A DNA stretch of 64,000 nucleotides from Sporomusaceae bacterium (GTDB lineage Bacteria > Bacillota > Negativicutes > UBA1444), in assembly GCA_018434355.1 (NCBI GenBank), contig JAHDPL010000027.1, positions 62,001 to 126,000 on the forward strand, in the 5' to 3' direction. How positions within the stretch are numbered: the stretch's first letter is position 1; every line of letters starts with the position of its first letter. This document shows, in pieces, positions 25,686-35,285 of this stretch. The translations under genes were made by a program, and so were the position numbers. Under the pieces are notes generated by a model, which worked only from the letters and a program-made list of their open reading frames with translations, made no database searches and had not been told where the DNA came from.

Positions 25686-27806
25686 TCAAGTTCGCACTTC
25701 TATACAGATGGCCGTGGCATCATCCTGCGCCTTGTCAGTCGCCTCACCTTCATCAAACAATCGACACACCTGGTTCGCCTGCACCTCGCCCCAAGCATGC
25801 TCTCGATCGAAAATATCACTGATTCCGTCTGTCATGAAACAGATCGCATCGCCCTTTCGGATAGGCTGCCGATTCAGCTCAAACTGCTCATCCTCACAAA
25901 TTCCCAGATACATCCCTGGCACATCGATTCTGTCGCCGTTCAGCAAGAAATGGTTGATGCCTGCCGCAGCATAACGCAGCTCAGAGTTAGCAAAATCCAG
26001 TTCAAACCCAATGGCCGCCGCGAACGTACTTTCGTCGATATACTGAGGAATCCGCCGGTTCAGCCAGACCAACCGTTTCGACAAATCAACATCCCGCGGC
26101 AAATCCATCACCTGATGCAAAAGAACGTTGACCGCTGCCGTCTGCAATGCAGTCGCCATGCCATGCCCGGTAATATCGATCAAAAATCCCCGCAATAGCT
26201 TGCCAGGTTGATCCCATTCCAAGTAGTAGACATCCCCGCTGACAAAGCCCTGCGGCGCAAAGACGGTAGTGATCTGAAAACAGTCAGCGCGCGGAATCGC
26301 CGGCAACAAAGCCCGTTGCACCTGCGCCGCCAACGCAAGGTCTTTGTGAAGTTGCTGCTGTCGTTGCCGTTCCTGCGTCACGTCGCGCAGCGTGGTCAGC
26401 TGATATTGCCTGCCGACAATCTCGATCCGGGTACCGGTTCGTTCAACCAGCCGGGTTCCTCCGTCAAGGGTACGGATTCTGCGCAGGGCCGGATGCAGCA
26501 CACCGGTGGTGTACATTTCTTCCAGAGAAAGCCTCACGTCGACCGCTTCTTCTGCCGCCAAATCCAATAAATACAGCGGTCTTTCCAGTGGAAAACCATA
26601 GCCGGTCATTTTTTCGAAAGCGGCGTTAGCTTCAACGATTTCCAGCGTTTCCAGGTCAAACAGGAACACCGCATCATACGCCTGCATCATTAAGCTACGA
26701 TAACGCTGCTCGGTTTCCTTCATCCGGGTCAGATAATATGTAGCCTTGTCCAACACCTGATTGAACGTCCTGGTCAACTTGCCAAACTCAGCGCCGCCAA
26801 CGTCCGGGATACGATAAGCAGGCGAATTCTCAACGTCGACCCGGCCAACACTTTCATCGAGCGCAAATAGTGGCGTAACGACAAAGCGGCTCAAGAGAAA
26901 GAACAGAACTGATAAAAGCGCGACTGCGCTACCCAACGTATAGATGAAAGCCCGTTTGAGTTGTTCATCGGTTTTCAAAAACGACTCCAGCGATATGAAA
27001 CTGCCCAGTATCCAATTCGTCCCCACCAGCGGTTGAAATGCGACAACACCATTCCTGCCATTCATGCGATACGGGAAAACGCCGGCGGAATCGTTGCGGC
27101 CCATGTCCAATAGTGTTTGAATCTCGTGATTCCTGGCTGCCGATTCTTCAACCGGTTCAGCAGGACGATTCCCGCCTTGCTCCGTCTGCGCCAAAAACTT
27201 GCGGTTACCATCCAGCAAAAATGCGAATTCCGTCGGTTCTTTGGTTGCTTGCACCATCCGCACGACCGTTCGCACCGAAACATCACCGCCGATTACCCCT
27301 AGCAGAGTTCCATCTGCAGAATACACCGGTTTGGCAATCGTCACGATGACATCGTCCCTGCTAGCGTTCAGGAATGCTTCGGTAATTACCAGCTTATTCT
27401 GCACCAAAGACACTACATACCAAGGCCGGCGGCGCAGATCAAAACCGGGCGGTGGTTGCCAACCACTTGCATTCAGCATTCGATTGTCGACACCGCCAAA
27501 GTATAGCGAAGAAAATTCCGGGTTATTCTTTAGCACTACCTTCAAATAGGTCAGGGCTTGACTTTCCTGCCCCTGGAGCAAAGCAAGCATGTTGCCGGCA
27601 TCATGAATCACTTTCGTCTTTCCAGCCAACCAGCCTTCAATTTCATTTTTCAATGCAAGCGCAGACAAATCGGCGATCTTTTTGGCGCCATCCTGCGCCA
27701 GCGACCGCGAGTAAACGTATTGCGCATACAGCCCGATGGAAATCACCAGAATAACGACTGCCATCAGGAGAGAAAACTTGAGATAAAGGTTGCGACGACC
27801 AAACAT
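25686..27806 (-). CDS. Membrane sensor phosphatase: Cache-HAMP-PAS-SpoIIE (PP2C)
   Basis: A 706-residue membrane protein. Helix 1 (about 10-28) and helix 2 (about 285-305) flank an extracytoplasmic dCache-type domain with a WYVVSLVQNKLVITEAF segment. HAMP (about 305-360), PAS (about 370-470) and a C-terminal SpoIIE/PP2C serine phosphatase (about 485-700) follow, with SGDVYYLEWD, LIDITGHGMATAL and DGISDIFDREHAWGE. Such RsbU-like enzymes dephosphorylate anti-anti-sigma partners. No anti-sigma or STAS gene is adjacent. It lies downstream of another sensor on the same strand, 59 nt away, and may be co-expressed with it. Confidence 0.88.
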   Translation of the reverse strand: MFGRRNLYLKFSLLMAVVILVISIGLYAQYVYSRSLAQDGAKKIADLSALALKNEIEGWLAGKTKVIHDAGNMLALLQGQESQALTYLKVVLKNNPEFSSLYFGGVDNRMLNASGWQPPPGFDLRRRPWYVVSLVQNKLVITEAFLNASRDDVIVTIAKPVYSADGTLLGVIGGDVSVRTVVRMVQATKEPTEFAFLLDGNRKFLAQTEQGGNRPAEPVEESAARNHEIQTLLDMGRNDSAGVFPYRMNGRNGVVAFQPLVGTNWILGSFISLESFLKTDEQLKRAFIYTLGSAVALLSVLFFLLSRFVVTPLFALDESVGRVDVENSPAYRIPDVGGAEFGKLTRTFNQVLDKATYYLTRMKETEQRYRSLMMQAYDAVFLFDLETLEIVEANAAFEKMTGYGFPLERPLYLLDLAAEEAVDVRLSLEEMYTTGVLHPALRRIRTLDGGTRLVERTGTRIEIVGRQYQLTTLRDVTQERQRQQQLHKDLALAAQVQRALLPAIPRADCFQITTVFAPQGFVSGDVYYLEWDQPGKLLRGFLIDITGHGMATALQTAAVNVLLHQVMDLPRDVDLSKRLVWLNRRIPQYIDESTFAAAIGFELDFANSELRYAAAGINHFLLNGDRIDVPGMYLGICEDEQFELNRQPIRKGDAICFMTDGISDIFDREHAWGEVQANQVCRLFDEGEATDKAQDDATAICIEVRT

Positions 27807-27865
27807 CTAAGTGTCCCTTCCTTACATATTAGGCCAACAGTATTTCTATACCGTCAAGGGTGTAG

Positions 27866-30800
27866 CTAATTTTGCGCGCGATACTGTATAGACAGTCCAA
27901 TCGCTTCCTCCCGGGGAACCGGCTGGCTGAACACATAGCCTTGCACTATATCGCAGCCGATCTGTTCGAGTTTTGCCAGCTGCGCCTCGGTCTCCACTCC
28001 CTCTGCCACCACATGCAAGCTCAGCACATGCGCCATGTCGATGATCGAGCGGATGAACCCTTCCTGCACCCGGTCCGCCAGAATCCTGTCAATGAACGAT
28101 TTGTCCACCTTGAGCGTCTTGACCGGCAGGTTCCGCAAATAGGTGAGCGAAGAATATCCTGTGCCGAAATCATCCAACGAAAGGCGAACCCCCAACGAAC
28201 TGAGCGCCATTAAGGTTTTCGTGCTGCTCTCCAATGATTCGATCAGCACATTTTCGGTGATTTCGATTTCGATTTGCCCTGGCTCGATTGCCGCTTCCTG
28301 GATACTGCGGCGCACAATCTCGACAAAATCGGCTGCTGCCAGCTGGCGGGGCGAAACGTTCACAGCCACAAAGACTTCGCTGCGATCCATCTCTGACAAG
28401 GTTCGAGCAAACCGGCACGCTTCGCCGACCACCCATTCCCCCAGCGACAGAATGATGCCGCTCTGTTCGGCCAGAGGAATAAAAAAGCAGGGCGGTACAA
28501 CCCCGTGTTGCTTACTGTACCAACGCAGCAGCGCCTCAAATCCGATGATCTTTTTGCTGCCAAGCGCGACCAACGGTTGGAAATGCAGACAAAGTTCGTC
28601 ACTTTCCAGCGCCCTGCGCAAACTGTTGGTCAACACCATCTTGTGATAGGCGTCTTTTGTCATTTCCGGTTCATAGAAACGCCAGCAGTTTTTTCCGCAT
28701 GCCTTGGCTGCATACATGGCCACATCGGCATTCTTTAAAATTTCCTCAACTTCGTCGCCATCCGCCGGATACAGCGTCACTCCAACGCTTGAAGTCATTT
28801 GAATCGTTTGACCGCCAACTTCGAATTCGCGGCGGATTCCCCCGACTAGCCGGTTGGCGACTTCCGAAATTCGTCGCGGATCTGCTTCGCCGGACAGGAT
28901 GACAACGAATTCATCGCCACCGACCCTGGCGACAAACGCCCCTTGCCCCAGTGCCCGCACAATATCCTGTGAAGCGGCAATGATGACACTATCGCCGCTG
29001 GTGTGACCGAAGTGATCGTTTACCACCTTCAAGTCATCCAGGTCAATGAACAGCACGGCGCCTGCCGCTTCGCCGTTTCTTGCCCTATCCATCTCTTCTT
29101 CCAGTCGTTTGTTAAGATGAGCGCGATTCGGCAAGCCGGTCAATACATCATGATAGGCCTGATAACGCGTTTGCTGGTGCGCAAGGGCATTTTTTACGGC
29201 AATGGCAGCAACCGTCGCAAACTGCTCCAAAATCGCCAACATTTCCTTATCGATGGTAACCTTCTCGCCATAGGCGGCAAAGCCGATACTGCCGATGGTC
29301 TTGCCGCCCACATGGAGCGGCGCCTGAATAGTTGAGCTCAAGTTTTCATGAAAACTATAGTCAAGCCGCTGCGGCCAACAGGCGTAATCTTCGATGGCAA
29401 CCAGCTTGCCGGAAAGCAATATTTCGGCAAAGATACCTCGATTGCCAAAAAACAACGTGTTTCCAACTTGGTTTTCATAAATGCCCAAACCGCATTTAAA
29501 CGTTGCGTGCTGGCCATCCGGTTCAAAGAAGACGATAAAGCCATTAGGCATGTTCATAAAGGCGGTCGCCTGCCGCAAGATGATCTGCAGCACTTTATCC
29601 ATGTCGAGCTCGTTCACCAGAGCGCCAGTCGACTCGGCCAGTTTTTGCCGCAGCAGATTTTGCCGGGCGATTTCTTCACTTGCACGAACCCGTTCCATCG
29701 CAATCGATGCCAGATTGCCGAATTGTTGAAATATCTCCAGTTCCTCCGCCGACACCGGATGTACTTCGTCCTGCCAGTTGGCAACCAGCACTCCTTTGAC
29801 TTTTTCATCAATGATCAGCGGCATTTTAATTACGGTTGTCAGGTTTTCAATCATCGTATTTTCGATAATGCGGCGCGGATAGCGCCGATAGTCGGCAACA
29901 CAATGGATTTTGCCGCTACGGCATACTTCGCCGAGCAGCCCCTCTTCTGTCGACTGGCTGCTCATAAGCAGCACCTGGCTGGCGCCAACCGTGTGACAAA
30001 TTACGCTATGTTTGCCGCTTTCGTCCAGTAGCCCGATATAGCCGCCTGGGGCGCCAACCAACATGATCGCTTCATGCAGTATCGTCTCCAACAGCTCCCG
30101 AATGCTTCCGGCAGACTGCTTTACAAGGCTGGTAACCGCCTGGTATTGCTGTTCGCGTTGCAACACTTCCTGCTCTTTTTTCTGACGGCGCTCGGCTTCT
30201 ATCGCCAATGCCCGGTTCGCATCCTCCAGTGTTTCGTTCATCGCCTTCAGCTCTTCGTTCATGGCCGACATTTCTTCGTTCATCGCCGTCAGTTCTTCAT
30301 TGGCGGCAAATAGTTGCTGCGTTCGGTCTTCCACCATCGCTTCCATTTGGCTTGCATGACGTTGCAATTCCTGTTGCAGCCGTTTTCTCTCGCTTACGTC
30401 AAAAAATATCGTAGCGAAACGATGTTGCCCCCAGGGAACGATAGAGATGGCAAAATGCTTGTTCAACGGTTCAAAAAAAACTTCCAACGAATCAGCAATG
30501 CCTGTAAGGCCTACTGCAGCAAACTGCTCGAGAAACGGCGGTTCCGGCGTACCGTAGGCTTCATCCGCCAGTTTAAAGCATACCGTTTCCTTCTTTAGCC
30601 CAACATTACGTTCGTAACCATCATTAACTTCAAGAATCCTGTAATTGACTGCTTTTCCGGTCTCATCGACAACTACTTCGTGCAGGGCCACGCCTTCAGT
30701 CATACTGGCAAACAGACGTTGAAACCGCTGGTCCTGTTCAAGCATCTGCCGACGAATGTGATCCTTTTCCAAATCATCGCGGATCAATCCGATCGAAATC

Positions 30801-31114
30801 CGGGCGATCGAACGGACTTGGGCTGGCTCACCGCCGATACCATAGGTTCCCACCACTTCCGAGCCGACTTTTATCGGCATATGGACGCCTAGCCGTACCA
30901 TTCCTCCCGACTGTTCCTCATCTTCGCGGCTGGCCGTCAATTCTTCCAGCCCTTCCCGAATAATCCGGCACGATATGCTATGGACATTGCCGACGCGATC
31001 TTTGTCGACCGAGGCAATGATTATGCCGTTTAAATCGCACACGAGCGCTTTGCATCCGGTCTCGGCATATACGAAGTCAATTGTGCGATAAGCGATCTCT
31101 GAACTGAGTTTCAT
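27866..31114 (-). CDS. Diacid-recognition/PAS/GAF/GGDEF/EAL c-di-GMP enzyme
   Basis: A 1082-residue cytosolic protein. It begins with a CdaR-type sugar-diacid recognition domain (about 1-130, with GIIIASVDKDRVG and GVHMPIKVGSEVVGTYGIGGEP). PAS (about 135-245), a coiled coil with NEE-L/M-xAM heptads (about 255-300), two GAF domains (about 315-470 and 480-640), GGDEF (about 660-815) and EAL (about 825-1080) follow. The cyclase site VGGDEF and the phosphodiesterase motifs EALLRW, LDDFGTGYSS and VAEGVET are all intact, so it may be bifunctional. AAGGAG precedes the ATG by 10 nt. It follows the microcompartment genes on the same strand, suggesting a link between metabolite sensing and c-di-GMP. 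Confidence 0.9.
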   Translation of the reverse strand: MKLSSEIAYRTIDFVYAETGCKALVCDLNGIIIASVDKDRVGNVHSISCRIIREGLEELTASREDEEQSGGMVRLGVHMPIKVGSEVVGTYGIGGEPAQVRSIARISIGLIRDDLEKDHIRRQMLEQDQRFQRLFASMTEGVALHEVVVDETGKAVNYRILEVNDGYERNVGLKKETVCFKLADEAYGTPEPPFLEQFAAVGLTGIADSLEVFFEPLNKHFAISIVPWGQHRFATIFFDVSERKRLQQELQRHASQMEAMVEDRTQQLFAANEELTAMNEEMSAMNEELKAMNETLEDANRALAIEAERRQKKEQEVLQREQQYQAVTSLVKQSAGSIRELLETILHEAIMLVGAPGGYIGLLDESGKHSVICHTVGASQVLLMSSQSTEEGLLGEVCRSGKIHCVADYRRYPRRIIENTMIENLTTVIKMPLIIDEKVKGVLVANWQDEVHPVSAEELEIFQQFGNLASIAMERVRASEEIARQNLLRQKLAESTGALVNELDMDKVLQIILRQATAFMNMPNGFIVFFEPDGQHATFKCGLGIYENQVGNTLFFGNRGIFAEILLSGKLVAIEDYACWPQRLDYSFHENLSSTIQAPLHVGGKTIGSIGFAAYGEKVTIDKEMLAILEQFATVAAIAVKNALAHQQTRYQAYHDVLTGLPNRAHLNKRLEEEMDRARNGEAAGAVLFIDLDDLKVVNDHFGHTSGDSVIIAASQDIVRALGQGAFVARVGGDEFVVILSGEADPRRISEVANRLVGGIRREFEVGGQTIQMTSSVGVTLYPADGDEVEEILKNADVAMYAAKACGKNCWRFYEPEMTKDAYHKMVLTNSLRRALESDELCLHFQPLVALGSKKIIGFEALLRWYSKQHGVVPPCFFIPLAEQSGIILSLGEWVVGEACRFARTLSEMDRSEVFVAVNVSPRQLAAADFVEIVRRSIQEAAIEPGQIEIEITENVLIESLESSTKTLMALSSLGVRLSLDDFGTGYSSLTYLRNLPVKTLKVDKSFIDRILADRVQEGFIRSIIDMAHVLSLHVVAEGVETEAQLAKLEQIGCDIVQGYVFSQPVPREEAIGLSIQYRAQN

Positions 31115-31315
31115 TAATTCTATTCTCCTTCATCTTCTGCCGGACCGAATCGATTATGAAGGATTGTTCGTGTTGATCATGGTTTTTTCCTGCTTCCAAC
31201 AGCAAATAGACCACCACGATTCCCAGCAAAAACAGCCACAGCCTGCGGAACCGTAATCCGCCAGACTGTGACTGCTAAAAGGGTGCATGCAGGAAACCCA
31301 TATGCGCAAGAGCCG
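31115..31315 (-). other. Gap with an orphan hydrophobic reading frame
   Basis: On the minus strand an open frame downstream of pduL encodes RFRRLWLFLLGIVVVYLLLEAGK and then a polar tail (HDQHEQSFIIDSV). It resembles a small single-helix membrane protein, but no start codon lies between the in-frame stop and the hydrophobic stretch. An ATG in another frame (near 31288) would need a frameshift. It could be a decayed small gene or coincidence. Confidence 0.25.
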
Positions 31316-31951
31316 CTACGCCCGCCAAATGGTTACCCTGTCTCCGTTTGCGAGTCCCGCCGCATTCGCTTCGTCCAGATCGACATGAAATTCCAGCGAA
31401 TAGTTCGGGCTGACTCTGACCAGAACTTCTTCGAAAATCAGTCCTCGTGCGCCTGGCGACCGGACGCAGACTGTTTGTTTGTCGCGCACGCCAAAACGCA
31501 TCGCATCGGCTTCGTGCATGTGAATATGGCGCGCTGCCACAACGACTCCTTGTGGCAGCGTCACCGCTCCTTTGGGGCCGACCAGCGTTGCTTTTGCCGA
31601 CCCGTCCAGATCTCCCGAATCGCGCACCGGCGGTTTGATGCCCAGCCGGAACCCATCGGCGGCCGATATCTCGACCTGGGTCGCCGTCCTTACCGGCCCC
31701 AGCACGCGAACGTTTTCGATCACACCTTTTGGCCCGACCAGTGTCAGCGTTTCTGCACAGGCAAACTGCCCCGGTTGCGACAGTTCCTTGCTCTTTGTCA
31801 GGCTGGCCGAACCGCCGAACAATACGGCGAGGTCCTGCTGCGACAAGTGGACATGCCGGTTGGATACGCCGACCGGAATCGTCAATGTTTGATTTTCCAG
31901 TTGCCTGACGACCGCTTCGGTCACCACCGCGACAAGTTCTTCCGGTCGCAT
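31316..31951 (-). CDS. pduL: PduL-type phosphate acyltransferase of the microcompartment
   Basis: PduL exchanges CoA for phosphate on acetyl- or propionyl-CoA inside the shell, regenerating CoA and making acyl phosphate. The 211-residue protein shows both duplicated zinc-binding motifs, GVSNRHVHLS and VVAARHIHMHEADA. Its first 20 residues (MRPEELVAVVTEAVVRQLEN) form an amphipathic helix like known encapsulation peptides. The ATG at 31951 is favoured because GGGGGAA lies 7 nt upstream; an earlier ATG has a poor site. It follows the aldehyde dehydrogenase gene directly. Here the substrate should be acetyl-CoA. Confidence 0.92.
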   Translation of the reverse strand: MRPEELVAVVTEAVVRQLENQTLTIPVGVSNRHVHLSQQDLAVLFGGSASLTKSKELSQPGQFACAETLTLVGPKGVIENVRVLGPVRTATQVEISAADGFRLGIKPPVRDSGDLDGSAKATLVGPKGAVTLPQGVVVAARHIHMHEADAMRFGVRDKQTVCVRSPGARGLIFEEVLVRVSPNYSLEFHVDLDEANAAGLANGDRVTIWRA

Positions 31952-31976
31952 CTGCCGTTCCCCCGTTTCCATCCGG

Positions 31977-33440
31977 TTATTTCTGCATCTCTTTCAGTAC
32001 CTGCCGCACCACGCCGGCAATTGCATCAGGCGAGAACGCCATTTCCGCCGCAGTCGAAGGCACTTGGAAGCCTTGCTTCACTGGCTCCAGCTCGACCGGC
32101 TTGATGCCGTAGGTCAGCCGCTTGATGTTGATCAGGTGCTGTGGCCCCAGGTTTTCCGAAATGCTGCTGCCGCCCCAGGTCCCGCAACCGAGTGTCAGCG
32201 ACGGCAACAGGCCGGTAGAGTACCCGATCGCCCCGAAAGCCGACGGTGTATTGACCAGGATCCGAAACACCGGTTTGCGGATAAATTCTCGAATCACCTG
32301 CTCGTCGCGGCTATGAATCGAGAAGGAATGGCCGATTCCGCCCAGTTTGAGCAGCTCGATGCTGAGCAGACAAGCTTCGTGCCAATCGTTAACCACATAG
32401 AAGCCAAGTACGCAGGTCAGTTTTTCATAGGAAAGCAGATGCCCCGGCCCGTAACCGGACAGTCGGGCAATCAGTAGTTTCGTTCCAGCTGGAACCGATA
32501 CGCCGGCTTTTTCAGCGATGCGAACCGCTGTTTGCCCGACCATCGAAGCAACCATGCCGCCTTTGGGCGTCATGATCAGGCGGGCGACTTTCTCGGTTTC
32601 TTCCGGCGACAGGAAATAGCAACCCTGACGCTTCAGCTCCGCTACTACCGCGTCCTCGACCGGTCGGTCGGCGATGATCGCCTGTTCGGATGCGCAGATC
32701 ATGCCGTTGTCAAAGGTTTTGCTGGTAACGATGTCTTTGACGGCTTGTCGGACATCGGCCGTTTTTTCGATAAATGCCGGCACATTGCCGGGACCGACGC
32801 CGAGAGCCGGTTTGCCGGCGCTATAGGCCGCCTTCACCATCGCCGAACCGCCGGTGGCAATGATGACCGAAATCGCCTCATGTTTCATCAGTTCGTTGGT
32901 CGCTTCCATAGTGGCAGTTTCCACGCAACTGATCAGATTACGGGGTGCACCGGCGCCAACCGCAGCGTCATGCAGCAATTTTACTGTTTCGTTGCTGCAA
33001 CCGACCGAGTTGGGGTGAGGCGAAAATATGATCGCATTACCGGCCTTGACTGCGCACATTGCGTTGTGGATGATGGTCGAGGTCGGATTGGTGGTGGGCG
33101 TCAGCGCCAGTACGACGCCGACCGGCACCGCTGCTTCGATGACTTTCGCCGCTTTGTCTTCCTTGAGGATGCCTACGGTCTGGATGGAGCGGATGGCCTG
33201 ATAGACATCGCGCGAAGCGAACAGGTTCTTGACGACTTTGTGCTCCACCACGCCATAGCCGGTTTCCTCCACCGTCATCCGGGCCAGTCGTTCGGCATTC
33301 TTGACGACGACTTCCACCATCGCCTGCAAAATCTTGTCGATGGCTTGCTCACTAAAGCCGGAAAACGCCTCGTGGGCCTCCTGGGCTGCCCGGGCCAGTT
33401 GGCGGGCCTCCTGAATTGAACGCAGATCTTTATCCAGCAC
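31977..33440 (-). CDS. CoA-acylating aldehyde dehydrogenase of the microcompartment
   Basis: A 487-residue enzyme that oxidises an aldehyde, here probably acetaldehyde, to acyl-CoA with NAD+. The catalytic cysteine is C249 in [10 protein letters not shown], and the nucleotide-binding [10 protein letters not shown] segment precedes it. The last about 25 residues ([21 protein letters not shown]) form a separate amphipathic helix after a short linker, as in enzymes carrying a C-terminal encapsulation peptide. It lies between a BMC-H shell gene and pduL. The family (PduP/EutE/AdhE N-terminal type) is clear; the aldehyde is inferred from the neighbouring sulfite-lyase. Confidence 0.92.
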   Translation of the reverse strand: MLDKDLRSIQEARQLARAAQEAHEAFSGFSEQAIDKILQAMVEVVVKNAERLARMTVEETGYGVVEHKVVKNLFASRDVYQAIRSIQTVGILKEDKAAKVIEAAVPVGVVLALTPTTNPTSTIIHNAMCAVKAGNAIIFSPHPNSVGCSNETVKLLHDAAVGAGAPRNLISCVETATMEATNELMKHEAISVIIATGGSAMVKAAYSAGKPALGVGPGNVPAFIEKTADVRQAVKDIVTSKTFDNGMICASEQAIIADRPVEDAVVAELKRQGCYFLSPEETEKVARLIMTPKGGMVASMVGQTAVRIAEKAGVSVPAGTKLLIARLSGYGPGHLLSYEKLTCVLGFYVVNDWHEACLLSIELLKLGGIGHSFSIHSRDEQVIREFIRKPVFRILVNTPSAFGAIGYSTGLLPSLTLGCGTWGGSSISENLGPQHLINIKRLTYGIKPVELEPVKQGFQVPSTAAEMAFSPDAIAGVVRQVLKEMQK

Positions 33441-33461
33441 GATTTTCCCTCGCTTCGCCGA

Positions 33462-33743
33462 TTACTTCGAGCCGGAAGGGATGATCATCTCCACTTCACC
33501 GTGCGGACGCGGAATGACATGGACCGAGACCAGTTCGCCGACCCGTTTGGCGGCTGCAGCTCCGGCATCCGTCGCTGCCTTGACTGCTCCCACGTCGCCG
33601 CGGACAACGATGGTGACCAGACCGCCGCCGACCAGTTCCTTGCCTACCAGGTGCACGTTCGCCGCTTTGACCATTGCGTCGGCTGCTTCGATCGCTCCGA
33701 CCAGTCCTTTTGTTTCAATCATTCCCAATGCTTCCATCTGCAT
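33462..33743 (-). CDS. BMC-H shell protein (hexamer former)
   Basis: A 93-residue single-domain BMC protein of the PduA/EutM type, starting [30 protein letters not shown]. It tiles the facets of the microcompartment shell as hexamers with a central pore for small metabolites. The ATG at 33743 has GGAGG 7 nt upstream. It is a near-duplicate of the next shell gene (about 80% identical by eye), so a recent tandem duplication is likely. Confidence 0.95.
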   Translation of the reverse strand: MQMEALGMIETKGLVGAIEAADAMVKAANVHLVGKELVGGGLVTIVVRGDVGAVKAATDAGAAAAKRVGELVSVHVIPRPHGEVEMIIPSGSK

Positions 33744-33784
33744 AATGATTTCCTCCTTCTTTTTTATCGGTTTTGCCGCCGGGC

Positions 33785-34066
33785 TCATTTTTTTCCGTCT
33801 TTCGGCAATATGGTTTCAACATCGGCATGCGGCCGCGGAATCACATGAACCGATACCAGCTCGCCCACTCGCTGCGCCGCTGCCGCACCGGCATCGGTTG
33901 CCGCTTTGACAGCGCCCACGTCACCGCGGACCATCACAGCCACCAAACCGCCGCCCACCAGCACCTTGTCCATCAGCCGCACATTCGCCGCCTTCACCAT
34001 CGCGTCACCGGCCTCGATCGCCCCGACCAACCCTTTTGTTTCAATCATTCCCAATGCGTTATCCAT
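33785..34066 (-). CDS. BMC-H shell protein (second copy)
   Basis: A 93-residue BMC-H protein beginning [31 protein letters not shown]. It differs from its neighbour mainly in the N-terminus, the [16 protein letters not shown] strand and the C-terminal tail ([12 protein letters not shown]). Two similar hexamers may mix in one shell or tune pore properties. Its start has AGGAGG upstream, and it lies 59 nt after the EutQ gene. Confidence 0.95.
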   Translation of the reverse strand: MDNALGMIETKGLVGAIEAGDAMVKAANVRLMDKVLVGGGLVAVMVRGDVGAVKAATDAGAAAAQRVGELVSVHVIPRPHADVETILPKDGKK

Positions 34067-34125
34067 TGTTGTTCCTCCTTCATCCTATCGTTGAATTTTG
34101 TTTTACGTTTTTCGTTGACAACAGT

Positions 34126-34716
34126 TTACCCCGCCGCCGCAACAAAGCAGACCGCCTGCGACGTGGTTCCCAGATTTACTTTTCGCCGGGCCGGCAGGAA
34201 AAATGAATCGCCTGCCACGCCGCGGTAGACGACTCCGCCCACCGTACATTCGAGTTTGCCTTCCACGATATGCAGCGTCTGGTCGGTCTGCGCTTCATAG
34301 GGGAACACGGTATCCTGCAGTTTAATAAGGCGGGCGCTTAGGCTGCGGCTCTCTTTGTTTCCCACCAGCTCGGCGGTTTTCACCTGCTCGCCGGCATAGT
34401 CGAGGCGGTCGCCCCGGTATAGCCGGAGGCCGCAGGGGTCACTCTCTACCACCTTTGTCATTTGTCCCTGCGACTGCTGCAGGCAGGCGATGACTTCATT
34501 GACCACTTTGGCGAGGAAGGCGGCATCTACGCTTTGCTGTTCCAGCGGTTTAGCCGGCGTTGCCGTTTTTTCCACGCCGTATTCGATGGCAACGCCGATT
34601 TCTTTGGCTTCATCCCAGGCCGCCGGCGTCACGATATCGCCCGGATTCACCGTCATGACCTTGCTGCCTGTTTTGGCAAACGTCCGCACTTCGGCGGCGG
34701 TAACCAATGCTTTCAC
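34126..34716 (-). CDS. eutQ: EutQ-like cupin protein, possible acetate kinase
   Basis: A 196-residue protein with an N-terminal EutQ-type segment (about 1-60, including VNPGDIVTPAAWDEAKEIGV) and a C-terminal cupin domain (about 100-195, EAQTDQTLHIVEGKLECTVGG and VAGDSFFLPA). EutQ of Salmonella has been reported to act as an acetate kinase. In this operon it could convert PduL-made acetyl phosphate to acetate plus ATP; no AckA gene is present in the window. It lies between BMC-T and BMC-H shell genes. Confidence 0.82.
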   Translation of the reverse strand: MKALVTAAEVRTFAKTGSKVMTVNPGDIVTPAAWDEAKEIGVAIEYGVEKTATPAKPLEQQSVDAAFLAKVVNEVIACLQQSQGQMTKVVESDPCGLRLYRGDRLDYAGEQVKTAELVGNKESRSLSARLIKLQDTVFPYEAQTDQTLHIVEGKLECTVGGVVYRGVAGDSFFLPARRKVNLGTTSQAVCFVAAAG

Positions 34717-34733
34717 GGTTTTGGCTCACCTCC

Positions 34734-35285
34734 TTACAACAGGCTCGATTTCAACTGCGGATGCGGCGAAGGAATAATCGCCATTTCGACCAGCATCCCT
34801 TTTTCGCTAAGTGTGGCTACGCCGGCTTCCACCGCCGCCTTGACCGAAGATACGTCGCCGGTCATCGTGACAAACGACTTGCCGCCGATTCCCATCGCGG
34901 TCCGCACTTCAATCAGCTCGACACCGGCGGCTTTGGCTGCCGTGTCGGCTGCGACGATCAACGATGCGACAGAAAAGCACTCGATGATGCCCAATGCGCC
35001 GACGACCGATACCGGCGAAACGCCGGAAATCGCCGCAATGACCGAGGGATGGACGCTAGGCAGCAAAAACTCGTCGACCACCGTATGGCCGCCGACCGCT
35101 TTGCCGACATCCACCGAATTCTGCACCGACGATACATCGCCGCAGACCAGCACCATGTATTTACCCGGGCAGATCGGTCGCGCTTCCAATAGCTCGATCT
35201 GCGACGCCTTTAGCATGGCATCGGCTGTTTCCATACCGCGGGCGATGCTGGACAATTCCACCAGACCTATGGTTTGTATGCTCAT
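34734..35285 (-). CDS. pduT: BMC-T shell protein, PduT-like with pore cysteine
   Basis: A 183-residue tandem BMC-domain protein that forms pseudohexameric trimers. The first domain contains PICPGKY with C39, matching the cysteine that in PduT trimers coordinates a [4Fe-4S] cluster at the shell pore. The second domain begins at about residue 95 (ALGIIECFSVASLIVAAD). Its start overlaps the end of the PduS-like gene by 4 nt, and the two are known partners for moving electrons through the shell. Confidence 0.9.
   Translation of the reverse strand: MSIQTIGLVELSSIARGMETADAMLKASQIELLEARPICPGKYMVLVCGDVSSVQNSVDVGKAVGGHTVVDEFLLPSVHPSVIAAISGVSPVSVVGALGIIECFSVASLIVAADTAAKAAGVELIEVRTAMGIGGKSFVTMTGDVSSVKAAVEAGVATLSEKGMLVEMAIIPSPHPQLKSSLL

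Noticed and set aside
30200-30310. Short tandem repeats on the minus strand within the large sensor gene
   Set aside because: They encode a coiled-coil heptad (NEE-L/M-xAM) within an intact reading frame; they are not a CRISPR or a DNA-level repeat array.
33462-34066. Possible assembly duplication of the BMC-H gene
   Set aside because: The two copies differ at many codons, including both termini, and paired BMC-H paralogues are common in such loci, so a genuine tandem duplication is more likely.
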